Assembly: GCF_043290135.1 (NCBI RefSeq)
Contig: NC_134710.1
Coordinates: forward strand, 461,505,376 to 461,569,375
Length of the DNA stretch: 64,000 nt
From: Rhipicephalus microplus
Lineage: Eukaryota > Arthropoda > Arachnida > Ixodida > Ixodidae
Direction of reading: 5' to 3'
Position numbers and translations under genes: made by a program. The notes under the pieces are model-generated. The model was not told where the DNA came from, searched no databases, and saw only the letters and a list, made by a program, of their open reading frames with translations. Below, piece after piece: positions 38,312 through 51,461 of this stretch (the stretch's first letter is position 1; each line of letters starts with the position of its first letter).

Positions 38312-41098
38312 ATGGCGTTTTCTTTTTCTGAGGTTGAAAATATATGGCTGCAGCAGGATCATTTCGCAGTATTACATTGTAATATTCGCAGCATAAAGAA
38401 GAACTTCGATCATCTGCTTTCGTACTTATCACAGCACTCGTTTAAATATGTCATCGCTATAACTGAAACTTGGCTTCGAGAAAGCGAATCAGTTCATCTA
38501 CCCGGCTACGTCATGCTTTCGCAACCTAGAAACAGTGCTACACGAGGAGGGGGCGTAGCGCTATTTATCAAAGACTGTTTTAGTTTCGTTCACCTTAGCA
38601 ATAGCTCATGCTGCAGTTCATCGGCAGAGACTCTTTTTATTCATCTTCAAAATGGTGTTATCATCGATGTAATATATCGTCCACCAAATTCCAGTGTGGC
38701 TGACTTCATTACTGTGATGGAAAGTACCATGATACCCATTGTGGCCTTTAAAGCACCTTTTATTGTCTGCGGTGATATTAACATAGACGTGTCTGGAGAT
38801 ACAGGTGATTATTACGTGTTTTTGCTACAATCAGTTAATCTGAGAAATGTTATTTCATCACCCACTCGCATAACAGACCACTCGGAGTCGATTATTGATC
38901 ACGTGTTGTGTAACGCTGACCTGAATGTATCGGCAGGCGTATACGCTGTTGCTATTGCGGATCACAATCCCACCTTTCTATTTTTACCCCAGAAACACAT
39001 TTGTGCTCCTGACATACCTGCCATTAAAGGAACAACACGTGTCGACTATAATTCCGTGCAAAAACTACAACAAGGTACGGATTTTGATGCCCTCTATGAT
39101 GAAGACGTGGACGTCGAGTGTGATAACATTGTAAAATGCATTGTGGATGTCATTGAACGATCAACGCGTAGCTGTTCGCGCCGAAATTATGACCATGTCA
39201 TATGTCCATGGATGAATAGAAATATACTTGAGGTTTTGAAGCTGAAAGATTTTACTACGACAAATGGAAAAATAACAGGAGCAATGAATACTACCATCTA
39301 AATTTTAAGCTTTACAGAAATAAGTTAGTAGCAATGATAAGAAAATCCAAGAAGTGCTACTATACCAACCTAGTGAAAGAAAATGATGGTAACACGAAGA
39401 AGATTATTAAAGACATCACTGGCATGGGTAGCAAAGAACGCATTATACCTGGTAATCCAACTCGTGAAGTGGCCGACAACTTTAACGATTACTTCACTAA
39501 TATTGGTCTCAGCCTTGCGAGGAAGTTCCCTGCTCATATGCCGAATTTAAATGCACCCTGTACTGTTACCAATAATTTCGATCTATGTGATGTAACTGAG
39601 GATGACATCCGACAAGTAATTAATAAGTTACCAGGGAACAAGGCAGCTGGCCATGACGCCATATCATCAAGGATTTTAAAGGAGGATATTGATGTTTTGT
39701 GTGGACCCTTATGCCACATATTTAATCATGCATTTTCCTCTAAAACTTATCCTAGTATATTTAAGACCGCCAAAGTAATACCAATGTACAAATCTGGTGA
39801 TCGGTATCTTCCGGACAGCTACAGACCAATATCTGTCCTGAGTAGTATTAACACTACGCTTGAAAAACTAATTTCGTCGCAATTAAGGCGCTTCCTGGGT
39901 GAACAGAATGTACTTTGTCCCAACACGACTTTGTTGCAAACAGGTCCACTTCAACTGCTGTTTCGATGCTTACGCAATATATTAATTCCGCGCTACATGA
40001 AAACAACATAGCAATAGCAGTATTTTTAGACATACGAAAGGCATTTGATGCTATTAGTCATTCCATTTTACTGGAAAAAATGCATTCCTATGGGATAAAA
40101 GGTAACTCGCTTGATTTTTTTTCTAGTTATTTATCGGCACGCAAACAAAAGGTAGTCATTGGTGACATCAAGTCATCTTACGGTTATATTAAATGCGGGG
40201 TGCCACAGGGTTCAGTTTTGGGCCCTATATTGTTCTCTCTTTATATCAATGATGTCCCGCGATCCCTACAGAGGTCAAGGGCACTGATGTACGCGGACGA
40301 CACTGTTTTAGTTTTCACAGGACACTCCTTAGCAGATTTACAAAATGACGCGATGACCGATTTATCGAACATTTCGGAATGGTTTGCCAGGAATCGGCTG
40401 ACTGTTAACTGTACTTAAACAAAGTACATGGTGTTTCACTCTCGTAGGAAACATATTGACGCTGAATCTCTTAACCTAACAATAAACAACGCTCCTATTC
40501 AACAAGTTCCTTGTTTTAAATATTTAGGCGTCACTTTTGATGAACATTTACACTGGCATGAGCAAGTACAGAGTGTGTGCGCAAAGGTAGCCTATGGCTG
40601 CTATTCTCTAATAAAAGCTCGCCAATATTTTCCACAAGCTATACTTCGCACACTCTGCTTTTCATTGTGTCATTGTCACATAGGTTACTGTCTGGAATCG
40701 TGGGGTGTAACGTACAACAGTTATCTAAAAACTCTTGAACGACTTCAAAAGCGTACACTGAAAATCATAAGCCAAGGTGAATCAGTATGTGATATTTTCC
40801 AATCACAACGCATTCTCTCGGTTCTGATGTTGCGTGACTACAAAATTGCCGTTTCAGTAAATAACATAATTAATTGAAATTCACCTTTGCCTGCTGATTT
40901 TTTTCAATTCCTAAACGCAATACGCGACATGCTTCGAATGGTAATTTCAATCTGCCCAAATGTTTTAATGTTTACGGAGAAAGACTGATACAGTTTAATG
41001 GAACAAAAATATGGAACACAGTCCCCCTAGAGATTAAAACGGCATGTAATTTCAGCATGGCATGTAAATAATTTTTTCTGTGGAGTCAAGACATGTAA
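38312..41098 (+). pseudogene. LINE ORF2: APE endonuclease plus reverse transcriptase, broken
   Basis: The endonuclease part (38312-39250) has HCNIRSIKKN, ITETWL, GDINID, IIDHV and IADHNP, where SDH is usual. A frameshift near 39250 leads to the RT start (MIRKSKKCYY, NKAAGHDAISSRILK, YRPISVLSS). A second near 39918 leads to FLDIRKAFDAISHSIL, GVPQGSVLGPILFSLYIND and the catalytic YADDT (about 40288-40302). An in-frame TAA sits at 40416-40418. The thumb continues with FKYLGVTFDEHL and stops at 40875-40877. A further frame from about 40935 gives FNLPKCFNVYGERLIQF and runs to TAA 41096, so the original protein was longer. An active copy would nick DNA and reverse-transcribe its own RNA at the nick. 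Confidence 0.88.
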
Positions 41099-41400
41099 GC
41101 ATGTGTGTGTTTGATTCGATTTTCATTGTATTTTTTTAATAAGTGCCTATGTATAGAAACAAGCTGCAAGCTAATAAGTATGCATATCTGCAGGAAAAAA
41201 TGTATTACTGTGTTATCTGCATCATATGATTGTTTTTTTGTTTTTTTGTTGTTGTTACCTCAGAGCTGACCTGTACACTTTTTTTATGTTACACATTGTA
41301 TTGGACCGTCCACTAGCCACTTTAGGCTATCGGTCCAAATAATCCCTGTAATTGCATATATCTATTTATGAAAATAAAGTTTCATTGATTGATTGATTGA
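41099..41400 (+). other. LINE 3' UTR and TTGA-repeat tail
   Basis: T-rich sequence ending TATTTATGAAAATAAAGTTT followed by CATTGATTGATTGATTGA. AATAAA lies about 20 bp before the tail. Confidence 0.7.
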
Positions 41401-41401
41401 T

Positions 41402-44400
41402 ATCGTGCTATTCATGCAACACACACACATATATACATACGCAATAATATTTCAAAGTAAAACACCGCAAACACTGAGTGCCCGCGCTATATTACGAGAA
41501 CAGACTTTCGGGTATATATAGCACAGTATTTTGACCTCCCATCTAGTGCCAGTGGGCGACTTTCACTCGGCTTAAAAAAACAATAAACATTGATACCGCA
41601 ACGCGAAAATTTACATAGGCTAATTCATAGCACCGATGCGCACTAATCTTTAATCATGGATCCATCTAATCTTCAACATGCCTCCAGCCCGAGACTACGA
41701 ATTATCAGCTGGCATTTGGTCATGTCGGCCGAACCAGCGTTCGCACTGCTGGCGCGCAAGTCCGCAAACACGAACAAAGCAGCGGCGCTTTACGGGAAAG
41801 CCGGCGAAGCAGCCAGGCGCCCCGCCGGTGCCATACCGTGTCGGCGTGCCGACGGCGTCGCTAAGCTTACGACGAGTACGGCTAAACGACCACCGGCGAT
41901 CGCAACATGCGGCTCGCGTGGAATTTTCGTCGTCGTTATTTTATTGTCACAAATGAACAATAGGTAAGTGTCCCATGTTCACGGTGGCTTACCGGGTGAT
42001 GTATATATCTGTATACTTACAGCGACGAGACCGTTCGCAGGCACGGTTCTTTCATCATGCTGGTAAGTCGCACCCTGTGTACCGCCGGCCACACGATTAG
42101 TCGTATCCACGATCGCCTACACGCTGGATTTTTGATGACGATGGTCGCATGGAGAAAAAGACATAAGTTTGTCTGAGCTACATTTTCTGTTAATTAGTAT
42201 GCGACGTTTCCTTCGCTTGTGCCGGCAATGCACTCACACCGGCAGCCAGCTTGATACCGATGACGTACGAAGCCTACTTTTTCTATACATCGCTTTGAAG
42301 TTGTGGTCACTGTGTGGGTACACGACCGCTGATACAGCTTACTTTTATTAGCGTTGTCAGTGTTCATCGTAGTTCGAACTAATTCAGCACATTGAAGCGA
42401 GTTATCCGCATTGCCTGTGTTCGGCAATTTTCACTTCGTTTCGGCCCGCCCGTGCCGGCATGGTGAAAACACGAGGGCGCTTGTTGTGTGCACTGACTGC
42501 GTGTTTTACTAGTTGCCTCTCATAACATCTTCTATTCGTTTCATATTACTTCGCTGTCACAGTGGCGTATAGCCTATATAACTTGTTTTCATGATCGCCG
42601 ACCACGCCGAGCATTGCAGTGCAGCATCGACAGGAGGCGATCGCGGCGCAGTTGCCCTCCCCGTTGGTCTCTTCATTGCCGGGCGTTTCCGCAAGACATG
42701 CACTGCCACGCATTTAGTCCCTGTTGGATGAACCTTTCGTCCTTTGGTTTAACGGCCGCAGTTAGTCCAACTTTGCGAATTTTGGCTTAGGGTGTTGGGC
42801 CATGAAATTCAGAGACAATTATATTTTAAACAGAAACTACGAAAAAATAGTGAATTTAATGAGCCTTTTACAAAATGCCGTGTCTAGCCATTAGACACGG
42901 CGTTTTCTAAAAGGTCGCGACATTTATTTTTCAAGTTGTTTTTGTTATTCAAGACAAATCTACGGTCCATTGTTCATAGAAAACAAAATTGCCTCGGTGA
43001 GATTTCTTTGCGAGCAGCTTACTAATTTTAAGGCAGGCGCGTTGATTCGTGAACTGAAGGATGCGAGGGATCGATCTTGCCATGCTAGTGGCTAGGCGAC
43101 AAAGGCTTTACCTCACGTCCTGGTGTAGCTAAGTCACGCAAATGGAGCAGAAAATGTGCATTATCATTTATTTCACCTAAATATCACACGTATGTTACTT
43201 ATTGCCGGCGACAGGTGATCAGGATGAAGTTGACAAGTAGCAAATCCGAGCAAGAATTCACTCGAATGAAAAACCAAACTATACTCACGTGCACGGTGAA
43301 GTCGAAGACGTCGTCCGTCAATGTTGTCGCTGATGCCCGAAGGAAAAGAGAAGAGGACAAGCGACGGGGTCGCCTCTTTTTATACAGTCGGCGGAACTGC
43401 CACAACGGCCAACACAAAAGGCATCGGGTTAACATTGCTGAGTCACTCCATCCGGGCCTGCAGCTGCTACTGGTTCTACTACTATCCTCTTCCCGACATT
43501 GGAGTGTTGCTGCCATACTCGCGAACCTTTTTAAATTAAAGCACGCAATCATGTATTATCGTGCGCCATACTAAACTTAAAAACAGTGCTCCGGTACATG
43601 AGATCATGAAGCGTGGTCCACGCCATCACAACAGCAATTAGAGAAATGAAACAAAGAAAACAAAAATGTATAAAATACTTTGTCTCGATCCGATCCGCAA
43701 TCCAGTTTCCTGCAGCGGCTTTTGGCTCTGTATGAAAGGCCAAGCCAGTGCCAAGACAAGCTTGCGTCCCTGGTCAGGTGTTTGTTTCCATCGAGAATTC
43801 AAAGCCCAGTGAACTGGCAATTTGTTTAGATGATATTTCTAAAGGGCTTGAAATTGAATATTTCTCTACGTGCTACTGTTGTACATTTCTTCTCTGTTTC
43901 CTGATCACAGTGATGAGATTGACGAGGTTACAATTTCGAAAACAGCAAGCGCAGTTCAAGCATTGCTAGTATCGCTGTTTCGGTAATAAAATGTTACAAA
44001 AATTTTGCCCCGCGACCTGCTTGCCGTGTTCGAGCACTCATTAGAAATTTACGGTGCCGCGTTTGAGAGAGTTGAATAAAATTGCAATATTACGAAAGGA
44101 AGTCTCTGTAGCAACATCGCATTTTCTCAGGCCTACAACTCCTACACCTAGACGAGTAAAACTCGTCGATATTATCTTGCAAAGCTGTGTATAATATTTA
44201 AAAAATATTCTTTAGCCTAAGATGAATTGTTCTCTCGTGTGTTAACATGACTGTAACATTTGGTACTGTCATGCTAACTTACAAAGGCAAATTTCTGTAT
44301 TTAGTCTCTTTAAATGTTGCAAGAGACACGTGGTGTGTATGCCATACTAATAATTCTCCTCGTAACCTCGGTCCGCCTCTTTAAACAGCGCCGCATTTTA

Positions 44401-44896
44401 TTGCTCGCAATCGTGTTTGTCTTATACTGTAAGCCAGCTGTGTGATTTCATCCATATTCACGAGTGTTCCATGACTATACAAACACGTACGTCTTATTCG
44501 GTGCGGTGCACGTGTGTATGTAGCAAAAACTGTCATTTCGTCAGCGTATGCCTGCATATACTTGCATGCTCTGCAGTACGTGTACATTATTAATGCAGTA
44601 AGGACGGCAATGCATAGCCTTGAATGGGACATATATTCCATGCACCCCCAGAGAAATGTTGTTTGTTATGAGCCTACTGTTTATCATTACATTTTTTGTT
44701 AAAGTTTCATCTCCATATAACGCACCTGTATACAGGCACGAACTTCAGCAGCTTCCTCGTTGTTCCATTTTAAATAAAAACACCAAGCCCACCCGAATAA
44801 ATGATCTGTTTGCTATCATTACTGTTATGTGTTCTACGATGTACACAAGGACAGTAGTATACAAAAAATAGGGAGGAGATTGAACGCCCTGCCTGC
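41402..44896. other. No recognised gene; CpG-rich patches
   Basis: Patches at 41640-42130, 42600-42720 and 43300-43460 are CpG-rich compared with the rest of the window. They contain frames without homology that I can see. A GGTAAGTG donor-like site is at 41962. These could be remains of a host promoter or first exon, or GC-rich repeats. Confidence 0.35.
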
Positions 44897-46414
44897 TTGG
44901 CTGCGCCGTTTCACAAGATCAGGCACTGCGCTGTGAAGCTTCCTACCGGCCTGCAGAAATTCAAGGGAGCGTACGATATCAAGGGAGCGTACGATAGCGT
45001 GGTTCAAGAGGACTTGTGGGGAATACTAGACACACTGGGTGTAAAAGATGGAGTCACTTATCTTTTAAAGGAAATCTATGAAACTAACAAGGTAGTTATA
45101 AAGTGGGAAAAACAGGTATCCAAGCCCGCAGTGGTGAAACGTTGGCTTAGGCAGGCATGCCCACTGTCACCCTTGTTATTCATGATGTACCTACAAGGAG
45201 TAGAGGCCAAATTAGAGGGAAGTGGACTTGGCTTCAACCTCTCTTTAGTCAAACAAGGAAAACTCATTGATCAGGCACTACCAGCATTAATGTACGCCAA
45301 TGATATAGTGCTGATGGCCGACAACAAGGAAGATTTGCAGAGGTTGATGGACATCTGCGGTAATGAGGGGGATAGGTTAGATTTTAGATTCAGTTAGGAA
45401 AAACCAGCAGTCATGATTTGTAATGATAACGGAGGTAGTGAGCTTACAATACAGGAAGTCACGCTAGAGATAACAGCTAAATACAAATAACTGGGCGTAT
45501 GGATAAGCAATGGGACTGAATACCTAAGGGAACACAAAATATACGTGACGACTAAAGGTAACAGGAATGCAGCAGTGATAAAAAATAGGGCACTGTGGAA
45601 TTACAATAGGTATGATGTTGTGAGAGGAATATGGAAAGGGGTCATAGTTCCTGGGCAGACGTTCGACAATGCGGTCTTGTGCATGAGGTGAGAAGTTCAA
45701 GCAAGATTAGAAATTAAGCAACGTGGAATATGTAGGCTTGCTGTAGCAGCTCGCGGGAATACACCAAATCAGGGAGTACAAGGTGATATGGGATGGACAT
45801 CATTTGAGGGCACGGAAGCTAGCAGCAAGATAAAATTTGAGAAGCGATTGAGAGAAATGGGGGAGGAGCGTTGGGCTAGGAAGGTTTTCAGCTACTTGTT
45901 TATGAAGAATGCCGATACAAAATGGAGAAAGAGAACCCGGAAATTGACTGGTAAATACTTAGAAAACAGCAGGTGGCCAAACCAAAAAGAACTATCGGTT
46001 AAGAAGAAAGTGCAGGAAACGGAGACTGACATGTGGAGAATCGGCATGATTAAGAAGTCCGCACTAGAGATCTACCGAACTTTTAAGCAGGAAATCGCCA
46101 AAGAAAAGATCTATGATAATATTCAGGGTAGTTCTCTACTGTTTGAGGCCAGGACGGGAGTATTGCGAACCAAGACATGTCGGGCCAAATACGAAGGGGT
46201 AGACACAGTATGCAGTGCGTGTCGAGAGGAAGAAGAAACTGCCGAACACTTGATAATGTTCTGTAAAGGGCTTCAGCCAATAGTTCAGGATGATGGCGCA
46301 GAGTTTTTCAAAGCACTCGGGTTTAGGGACAGGGAGGGCAAAATAGACTTTAAGCGGGTAGACTTAACTACAAGGAGGTTATCTGATTGGTGGCTAAAGT
46401 CAAGGCACGAGTGA
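44897..46414 (+). pseudogene. Reverse transcriptase C-terminal half of a tick LINE, with stops
   Basis: One frame runs through from 44897 to 46414 with only three stops: TAG 45395, TAA 45488 and TGA 45689. It begins at DIKGAYDSV, where an 18-bp direct duplication (GGGAGCGTACGATATCAA) has doubled KGAYD. QACPLSPLLFMMYLQGVE (GQ-PLSP block) and the catalytic box MYANDIVLM follow. The first Asp of the usual YADD is Asn here, so even without stops it would be inactive. The C-terminus holds GVQGDMGWTSFEGTEASSK and a Cys-His motif CSACREEEETAEHLIMFC, as in R1/LOA-like LINEs. It differs clearly from the LINE at 36-41 kb. Confidence 0.85.
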
Positions 46415-46560
46415 AAATTAAGCCCTTCACTTTAAAGTACCCGTCCAACTTTACTATTTAAAGGGAAAAAATAAATCTAGTGGTTAGTTCACTAAGCATT
46501 ACGGCTAGGTGGCGTTAGCCACCGCCCTATCTAAAGGGTACAGCTACATCCATCCATCCA
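44897..46560 (+). mobile_element. 5'-truncated non-LTR retrotransposon with CATC tail
   Basis: Only the reverse transcriptase from the middle of the palm to the C-terminus is left, followed by a short 3' UTR and CATCCATCCATCCA (46547-46560). The 3' UTR word GGCGTTAGCCACCGCCC and the tail fit, as I recall, an abundant tick LINE. 5' truncation is normal for LINE insertions. Confidence 0.82.
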
Positions 46561-48000
46561 GCCTGCCAAGAATATGCTATCTGGCCTCTGGCTCGTTGCT
46601 CCAGACCTAGTAGGTGTTCTGTGGCCTAGTAAGGTAGATTTTCTGGCCCCACCATTGAATTGTTTGACCGGGTTGTGGCTTGCAAACGTTGCGGTTATGG
46701 GCTTCCGTACTATCTAGTTCCATCATGTCCTCCAAGTGGAGGACATGTCGCAGTGTGAGGAGGGAGCTACACAAGGCGCTGATAGAATGAGCTATCAGTC
46801 TTACCAGGCAGGCGGTTGAGAGTGCACCGAGGCAGCTGACGCACACCAGCACTATCCGCTTCCTGTACAATACAGGCTAGGGAATTATAGAAACACAGAG
46901 CAGAAAACAACTCTTGTGCCTCTCTCAGACACTCACAAGGCGGAACCTGCTTCGAACACTGTGGACCGAGCTAAGCAACACCATGCGTGACGATTAATCA
47001 TGGTCTCCTATTGCAGTAATGGCTACGGCACGCATGCAACTTAAAGCATTGTCACGCAACATGAATTCACAACACCATCGAAGAGAACCCAAGGCATGTG
47101 CTGATTATCATGTACGGTATTAGCGCTAAATCCACGCAGACGTTTAGTTGACGCTGCAGTAGGCCTAAATGAAGGAATAGCCATAGCTACTGCTGTGATG
47201 GAGAACGGGCTCATTAACATCTTCATGTAGATTAAAGCGGCTTACCCTGAAATGACTGTGAGTGTCACGCTATCCCTAGGAGTGGCACATGCAGTGGCGT
47301 ATTTTACGATTACAGAAATAGTGTACCGATTTCCAAAGCACCTATCAATACTTCCGTCAAGGCGTAGCACCAAACACTTTATCGCACATTTTGGGAAACA
47401 TTCCTTCACCTCCCCATCAGGTGGCTAGTCATGACAACGCCCAAGAATAGGCATGTTAGTGTGTATGTCGGAGGTATTTCCATCTGAACCCTGAAAAATT
47501 ATTTCCCTAAGCCTATGGAAAAAAAGGAAAATGGAATTTGCACCTGTCATCACATTGCACCCAATCAGAGGAATGGGATCAGATTGGCCTGGCGCTCAAT
47601 ACTCCCTTACGCTTAATCAGAGCTCGGTCTGGCACCAGCTCCAGACAAAACCATTTATAATCTCCTGTCTGGCACATCTGTTTTACTCTGCTCTCTCTCA
47701 ACCAGAGTGCACCACCTGTGGCTCACCCCTGGTGGATCTTTTTCACTGTTTGTGAATTGCACACAAATCCCTTACTGGTAGATCCTATTCCCAATTCTTC
47801 ACTATTCTCACGGGAGGCCACTCTTTGGGCAGCTTACATCACGACATGTGCGTGTCATGATGTCAGTGCCGTCTTTTTCAGAGTCGGCGCCGTCTTTTTA
47901 TTCTCTTTTGCTCCTTCCCTGTCCTGTGTTTCTGGTGTTGCGCTGCAAAGAAGTGAAGATGGTAAAGAACACCAGATGTTTAAAATTTGCTTCTCAATAT
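46561..48000. other. No recognised gene
   Basis: A 15-bp palindrome (CATGTCCTCCAAGTGGAGGACATG, 46725-46748, interrupted) is present. No family is recognised in the short frames. Confidence 0.4.
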
Positions 48001-48042
48001 TATATCGTGGTTTTGGGAATTAAAACCCCAGATATATTGAAA
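48001..48042 (+). repeat. Ruka-type SINE 3' fragment
   Basis: TATATCGTGGTTTTGGGAAT, then TAAAACCCCAGATAT, matches the 3' end of the SINE at 49222-49465 (CATATGGTGGTTTTGGGACG, then TTAAACCCCAGAAAT). Only the last 40 bp are left. Confidence 0.75.
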
Positions 48043-49221
48043 GAAGATGCATGAAAAGGGAAGGATGATATTGGAAACTGGCAAAAAAGGGATGACAGAC
48101 TTCTGAAGCTATGCTGCCATTGAGATTTTCAGCTGTTCACGCAATTCTCACACGTGGCTTTGATGCAGCTATGCACATATCACACAAGCATGCTGACTAT
48201 ACAGTTAGTACAACTACAACCTTCATGTACCCAGCCTTCATGTACCCTCTATGACATTTAAGAACATCTGAGCCAGTGCTAGCATCAAGTTATGTTCTTC
48301 ATGCTGGTGAACCAGTGTGATGAGTTATCATTTCTACAGAATGAAGCCCTGTCTACCTGGAACAAGCTGCAAGATATATAACTAAACGGCCCTTTTCAGG
48401 GCCAGTCAATCTCTGTCCAGCTTGGATGCACCAACTGATTCCCTTTATCATCAACCCTCAATAAAACTAGCAAATGTTTGTACATGTACAAGCAGTCTCA
48501 TTCAATATCCTAGGAAATGCTTGTGAAGCAATTTCAAGGAGAATCGTTTTTCTGATCTCAGAGTGAGGCATTAGGAACACCTTAGTCACACCAAATGCCA
48601 TTATTCAATGAGAAGAACAAGAGAAATATTTCACTGGGAACTATGAAGTAAACAAAAAAAAAACAAATGTTTTCAGATCCTGCGAGATCATTTCATAAAA
48701 AAGCTCAGAAGTTACTATGTGTGGCCACATTTAATCTGTACAAGCATCGTGTGGTTACAAAATTCTGTACCAAACATAGGTTCAGCTTTCTGGAATAGAC
48801 CACGCTGCACAAGCTAGCTCAGTGCATGCACTTCTGTACCCTGCCAGAGAATATTTTTACCACCAGTATGTTGTAACGTGAAGTGAAATGGTGATTGTAT
48901 ACTAGGGCGCGTCCTGCAGGACCCCAATAAAGTTGTGTCACTTGATCAGTTGGTGTGCTGTAAGCAGAACATTTCTAAGAAAACTTGTATAGTTTGGAAG
49001 AGGACTCAAACAAGGAATTGTGTAGATAAAACACTAGATTAACTGGCATTATCCTCACCAAGTCTAAGATTGTTTTTCTGGTGAAGCTTTGTGTCTGAAC
49101 AGCGAGCAGGGTAAGCTGGTGAAAACATGCAAAATGGGAAGTATAGCACAGCAATCTGTGCAGTACTGCTCATTCCATGGAGCATTAATTTCACAGGCTT
49201 TGCTCATTGTTATCGTTAAGG
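48043..49221. other. No recognised gene
   Basis: Nothing is recognised in this AT-rich stretch. Confidence 0.4.
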
Positions 49222-49465
49222 GCCCCGCCGCGGTGGTCTAGTGGCTAAGGTACTCGGCTGCTGACCCGCAGGTCGCGGGTTCGATTCCCGGCGGTGGTGG
49301 CTGCATTTACGATGGAGGCGGAGATGTTGTAGGCCCGTGTGCTCAGATTTGGGTGCACGTTAAAGAACCCCAGGTGGTCGAAATTTCCGGAGCCCTCCAC
49401 TACGGCGTCTCTCATAATCATATGGTGGTTTTGGGACGTTAAACCCCAGAAATTAATTAATTGTT
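49222..49465 (+). mobile_element. Ruka-type tRNA-derived SINE, full-length
   Basis: It starts GCCCCGCCGCGGTGG. A perfect A box (TGGTCTAGTGG, 49234-49244) and B box (GGTTCGATTCC, 49278-49288) make an internal Pol III promoter with standard spacing. The tRNA-unrelated body has GATGGAGGCGGAGATG, GTGCACGTTAAAGAACCCCA and GTGGTTTTGGGACGTTAAAC. It ends in AATTAATTAATT. It is the reference for the truncated copies in this window. It lacks coding capacity and would rely on a LINE for movement. Confidence 0.92.
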
Positions 49466-49479
49466 AGAGTTAAGCCTAT

Positions 49480-49885
49480 TGTCACGGGGTCGTGACGTGG
49501 CCGAAGACAGGAGACTTCGTGTTGGGATTTAACTGTTTATTTGGGTGAACCTGTGCCCGGTAAAGGAAAGTCCAATTACAGCAGCAGTCTCGCACAGATA
49601 GCAGTTTCGGACTGATAGCGGCGAACGGAGCGTCGGCCTTGGATCAACAACTGGCAAGCGGCGAAGCGCGTCGGCATTTATACTCTTGCCGTCGAATGTT
49701 CTAGCGTAATCGCTGGCGGTGGCGTAGGTTCCAGAACAATCTGTACCGTTCGCGCAGTGGGCGTGATCTTATCGAAATGATCTACTACAGTCCCGAACCT
49801 TCTCGAAAACTGCAGGTGCGGTTTGTGCTGAGAATCGTGTGGTGTTTTGGGCCGATAACAAAAACTTGGGAAATGGAACGTGGCA
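49480..49885 (-). repeat. 3' LTR of the Ty3/Gypsy element
   Basis: It begins TGTCACGGGGTCG and ends CGTGGCA in plus-strand reading, with TG...CA borders on both strands. On the minus strand TATAAA lies at 49677-49682 as part of the promoter. It is the same length as the 5' LTR at 55046-55451. The pol frame reads on into this LTR as far as 49678. Confidence 0.95.
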
Positions 49886-49898
49886 TTGCCCCCCTCTG
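49886..49898 (-). promoter_or_regulatory. Polypurine tract
   Basis: On the minus strand CAGAGGGGGGCAA lies directly against the 3' LTR, the normal site for plus-strand DNA priming. Confidence 0.85.
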
Positions 49899-51461
49899 AA
49901 AAAAGGCATCCTCCCGATGCTAAAGATGAAAGTAAAATAATAATGCAAGAAAGTACAATGAATAAATTACGATACAACAATATTACAAAAAACACTGGTT
50001 CAGTTTGTTTACGCGCATGAAACGGCTTGAGGCGCGTGACATGGACGACTTCAGGTCGCGATCGGCGTCGTCTAGAGTTCGTGATGCCGTCGGGAACAAC
50101 CTTGTAATCAAGTCGGCCGAGACGTCGAACCACCCTGTACGGTCCGAAGTACCGTCGCACAAGCTTTTCACTTAGTCCACGTCGGCGTATCGGCGTCCAC
50201 ACCCAAACACGTTCACCGGGCTGGTATTCCACGAAGCGTCGTCGAAAGTTGTAACGGTGGCTGTCGGTCGTCTGTTGATTCTTGATACGGAGACGCGCAA
50301 GTTGTCGGGCTTCTTCGGCGCGTTGAAGGTGCTCGCTCACATTGAGGTTTTCTTCGTCGGTGACGTTGGGTAACATGGCATCGAGCGTCGTTGCCGGGCT
50401 CCTTCCGTAGACCAATTTGTATGGAGATATCTGCGTCGTCTCCTGCACCGCCGTGTTGTATGCGAAGGTCACATACGGAAGAATGGTGTCCCACGTCTTG
50501 TGTTCGACATCGACGTACATTGACAGCATGTCGACGATCGTCTTGTTAAGCCGCTCGGCGAGGCCGTTGGTCTGTGGGTGGTACGCTGTCTTCCGGCGGT
50601 GGTTTGTTTGGCTGTATGCCAAGATCGCTTGAGTTAAGTCGGCAGTGAATGCCGTTACTCTGTCGGTGATAAGGACCTCCGGGGCGCCGTGACGTAGGAC
50701 GATATTTTCGACGAAGAACTTAGCTACCTCGGATGCACTGCCTTTTGGCAGGGCTTTTGTTTCGGCGTAGCGGGTGAGGTAGTCTGTAGCTACCACGATC
50801 CACTTGTTTCCGAAAGCCGACGTCGGGAACGGCCCCAGTAGGTCCATACCAATCTGCTGGAAAGGTCGGCAAGGTGGATCAATTGGCTGCAGAAGTCCCG
50901 CTGGCCTTGTCGGCGGTGTCTTCCGTCGCTGACAGTCCAGGCATGTTCTCACATAACGAGTGACATCGGTGGTAAGACGTGGCCAGTAGTACCTTTCTTG
51001 TATCCTCGCGAGCGTGCGAGAGACACCAAGGTGCCCTGCCGTCGGATCGTCGTGCAGGGCCTGCAGGAGTTCTGGTCGCAGAGCTGAAGGCACCACAAGG
51101 AGGTAATTAGCTCGAAGCGGTGAAAAGTTTTTCTTTTGTAGAAGAGCGTTTCGTAGAAAGAACGACGCAAGTGCGCGCTTGAATACCTTCGGGACTTCGG
51201 CGGTCCTGCCTTCGAGGTATTCTATTAGGGCCTTAAGTTCCGGGTCGGCCCTCTGTCGTTCAGCGAAGTCGTCGGTAGTTATCGTTCCTAAGAAGTAGTC
51301 GTCATCCGGGTCGTCGGGTAGCGGTTGGTCGACAGGCGCACGAGAGAGACAGTCGGCGTCGGAGTGTTTTTGCCGGACTTGTAAATGACAGTAATGTCAT
51401 ATTCTTGAAGTCTCAGGCTCCATCGTGCGAGGCGACCTGAAGAGTCCTTCAAGGTGGCTAG
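49899..51461 (-). pseudogene. pol part 2: integrase (separated by a stop and a frameshift)
   Basis: After the TAG at 51462 the frame continues through the end of RNase H, then loses one A near 51368-51373 (GGCAAAAAC). It goes on open as integrase. Numbered from 51096: zinc-binding H15, H22, C52, C55 (CLDCQRRK); catalytic D85 (GMDLLGPF), D145 (ITDRVTAF) and E181 (NGLAERLNK), with 35 residues between the last two as in retroviral-type integrases. TDRV replaces the usual TDRG. The C-terminus has an SH3-like GERVWVWTP and FGPYRVV region and no chromodomain that I can see. The frame passes the polypurine tract into the LTR without a stop. Confidence 0.9.

Larger units (their letters stand above)
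36206..41400 (+). mobile_element. Nearly full-length non-LTR retrotransposon (Jockey/CR1-L2 group)
   Basis: The order is promoter monomers (36206-37440), 5' leader, ORF1 (37492-38264), ORF2 with APE endonuclease and reverse transcriptase (38312-41098), 3' UTR, AATAAA near 41372 and a short TTGA-repeat tail ending at 41400. Both ORFs are broken, so this copy is dead. Clade placement comes from motif style only (IYRPPN in the endonuclease; GVPQGSVLGP and YADD in the RT). I found no clear target-site duplication. Confidence 0.88.
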
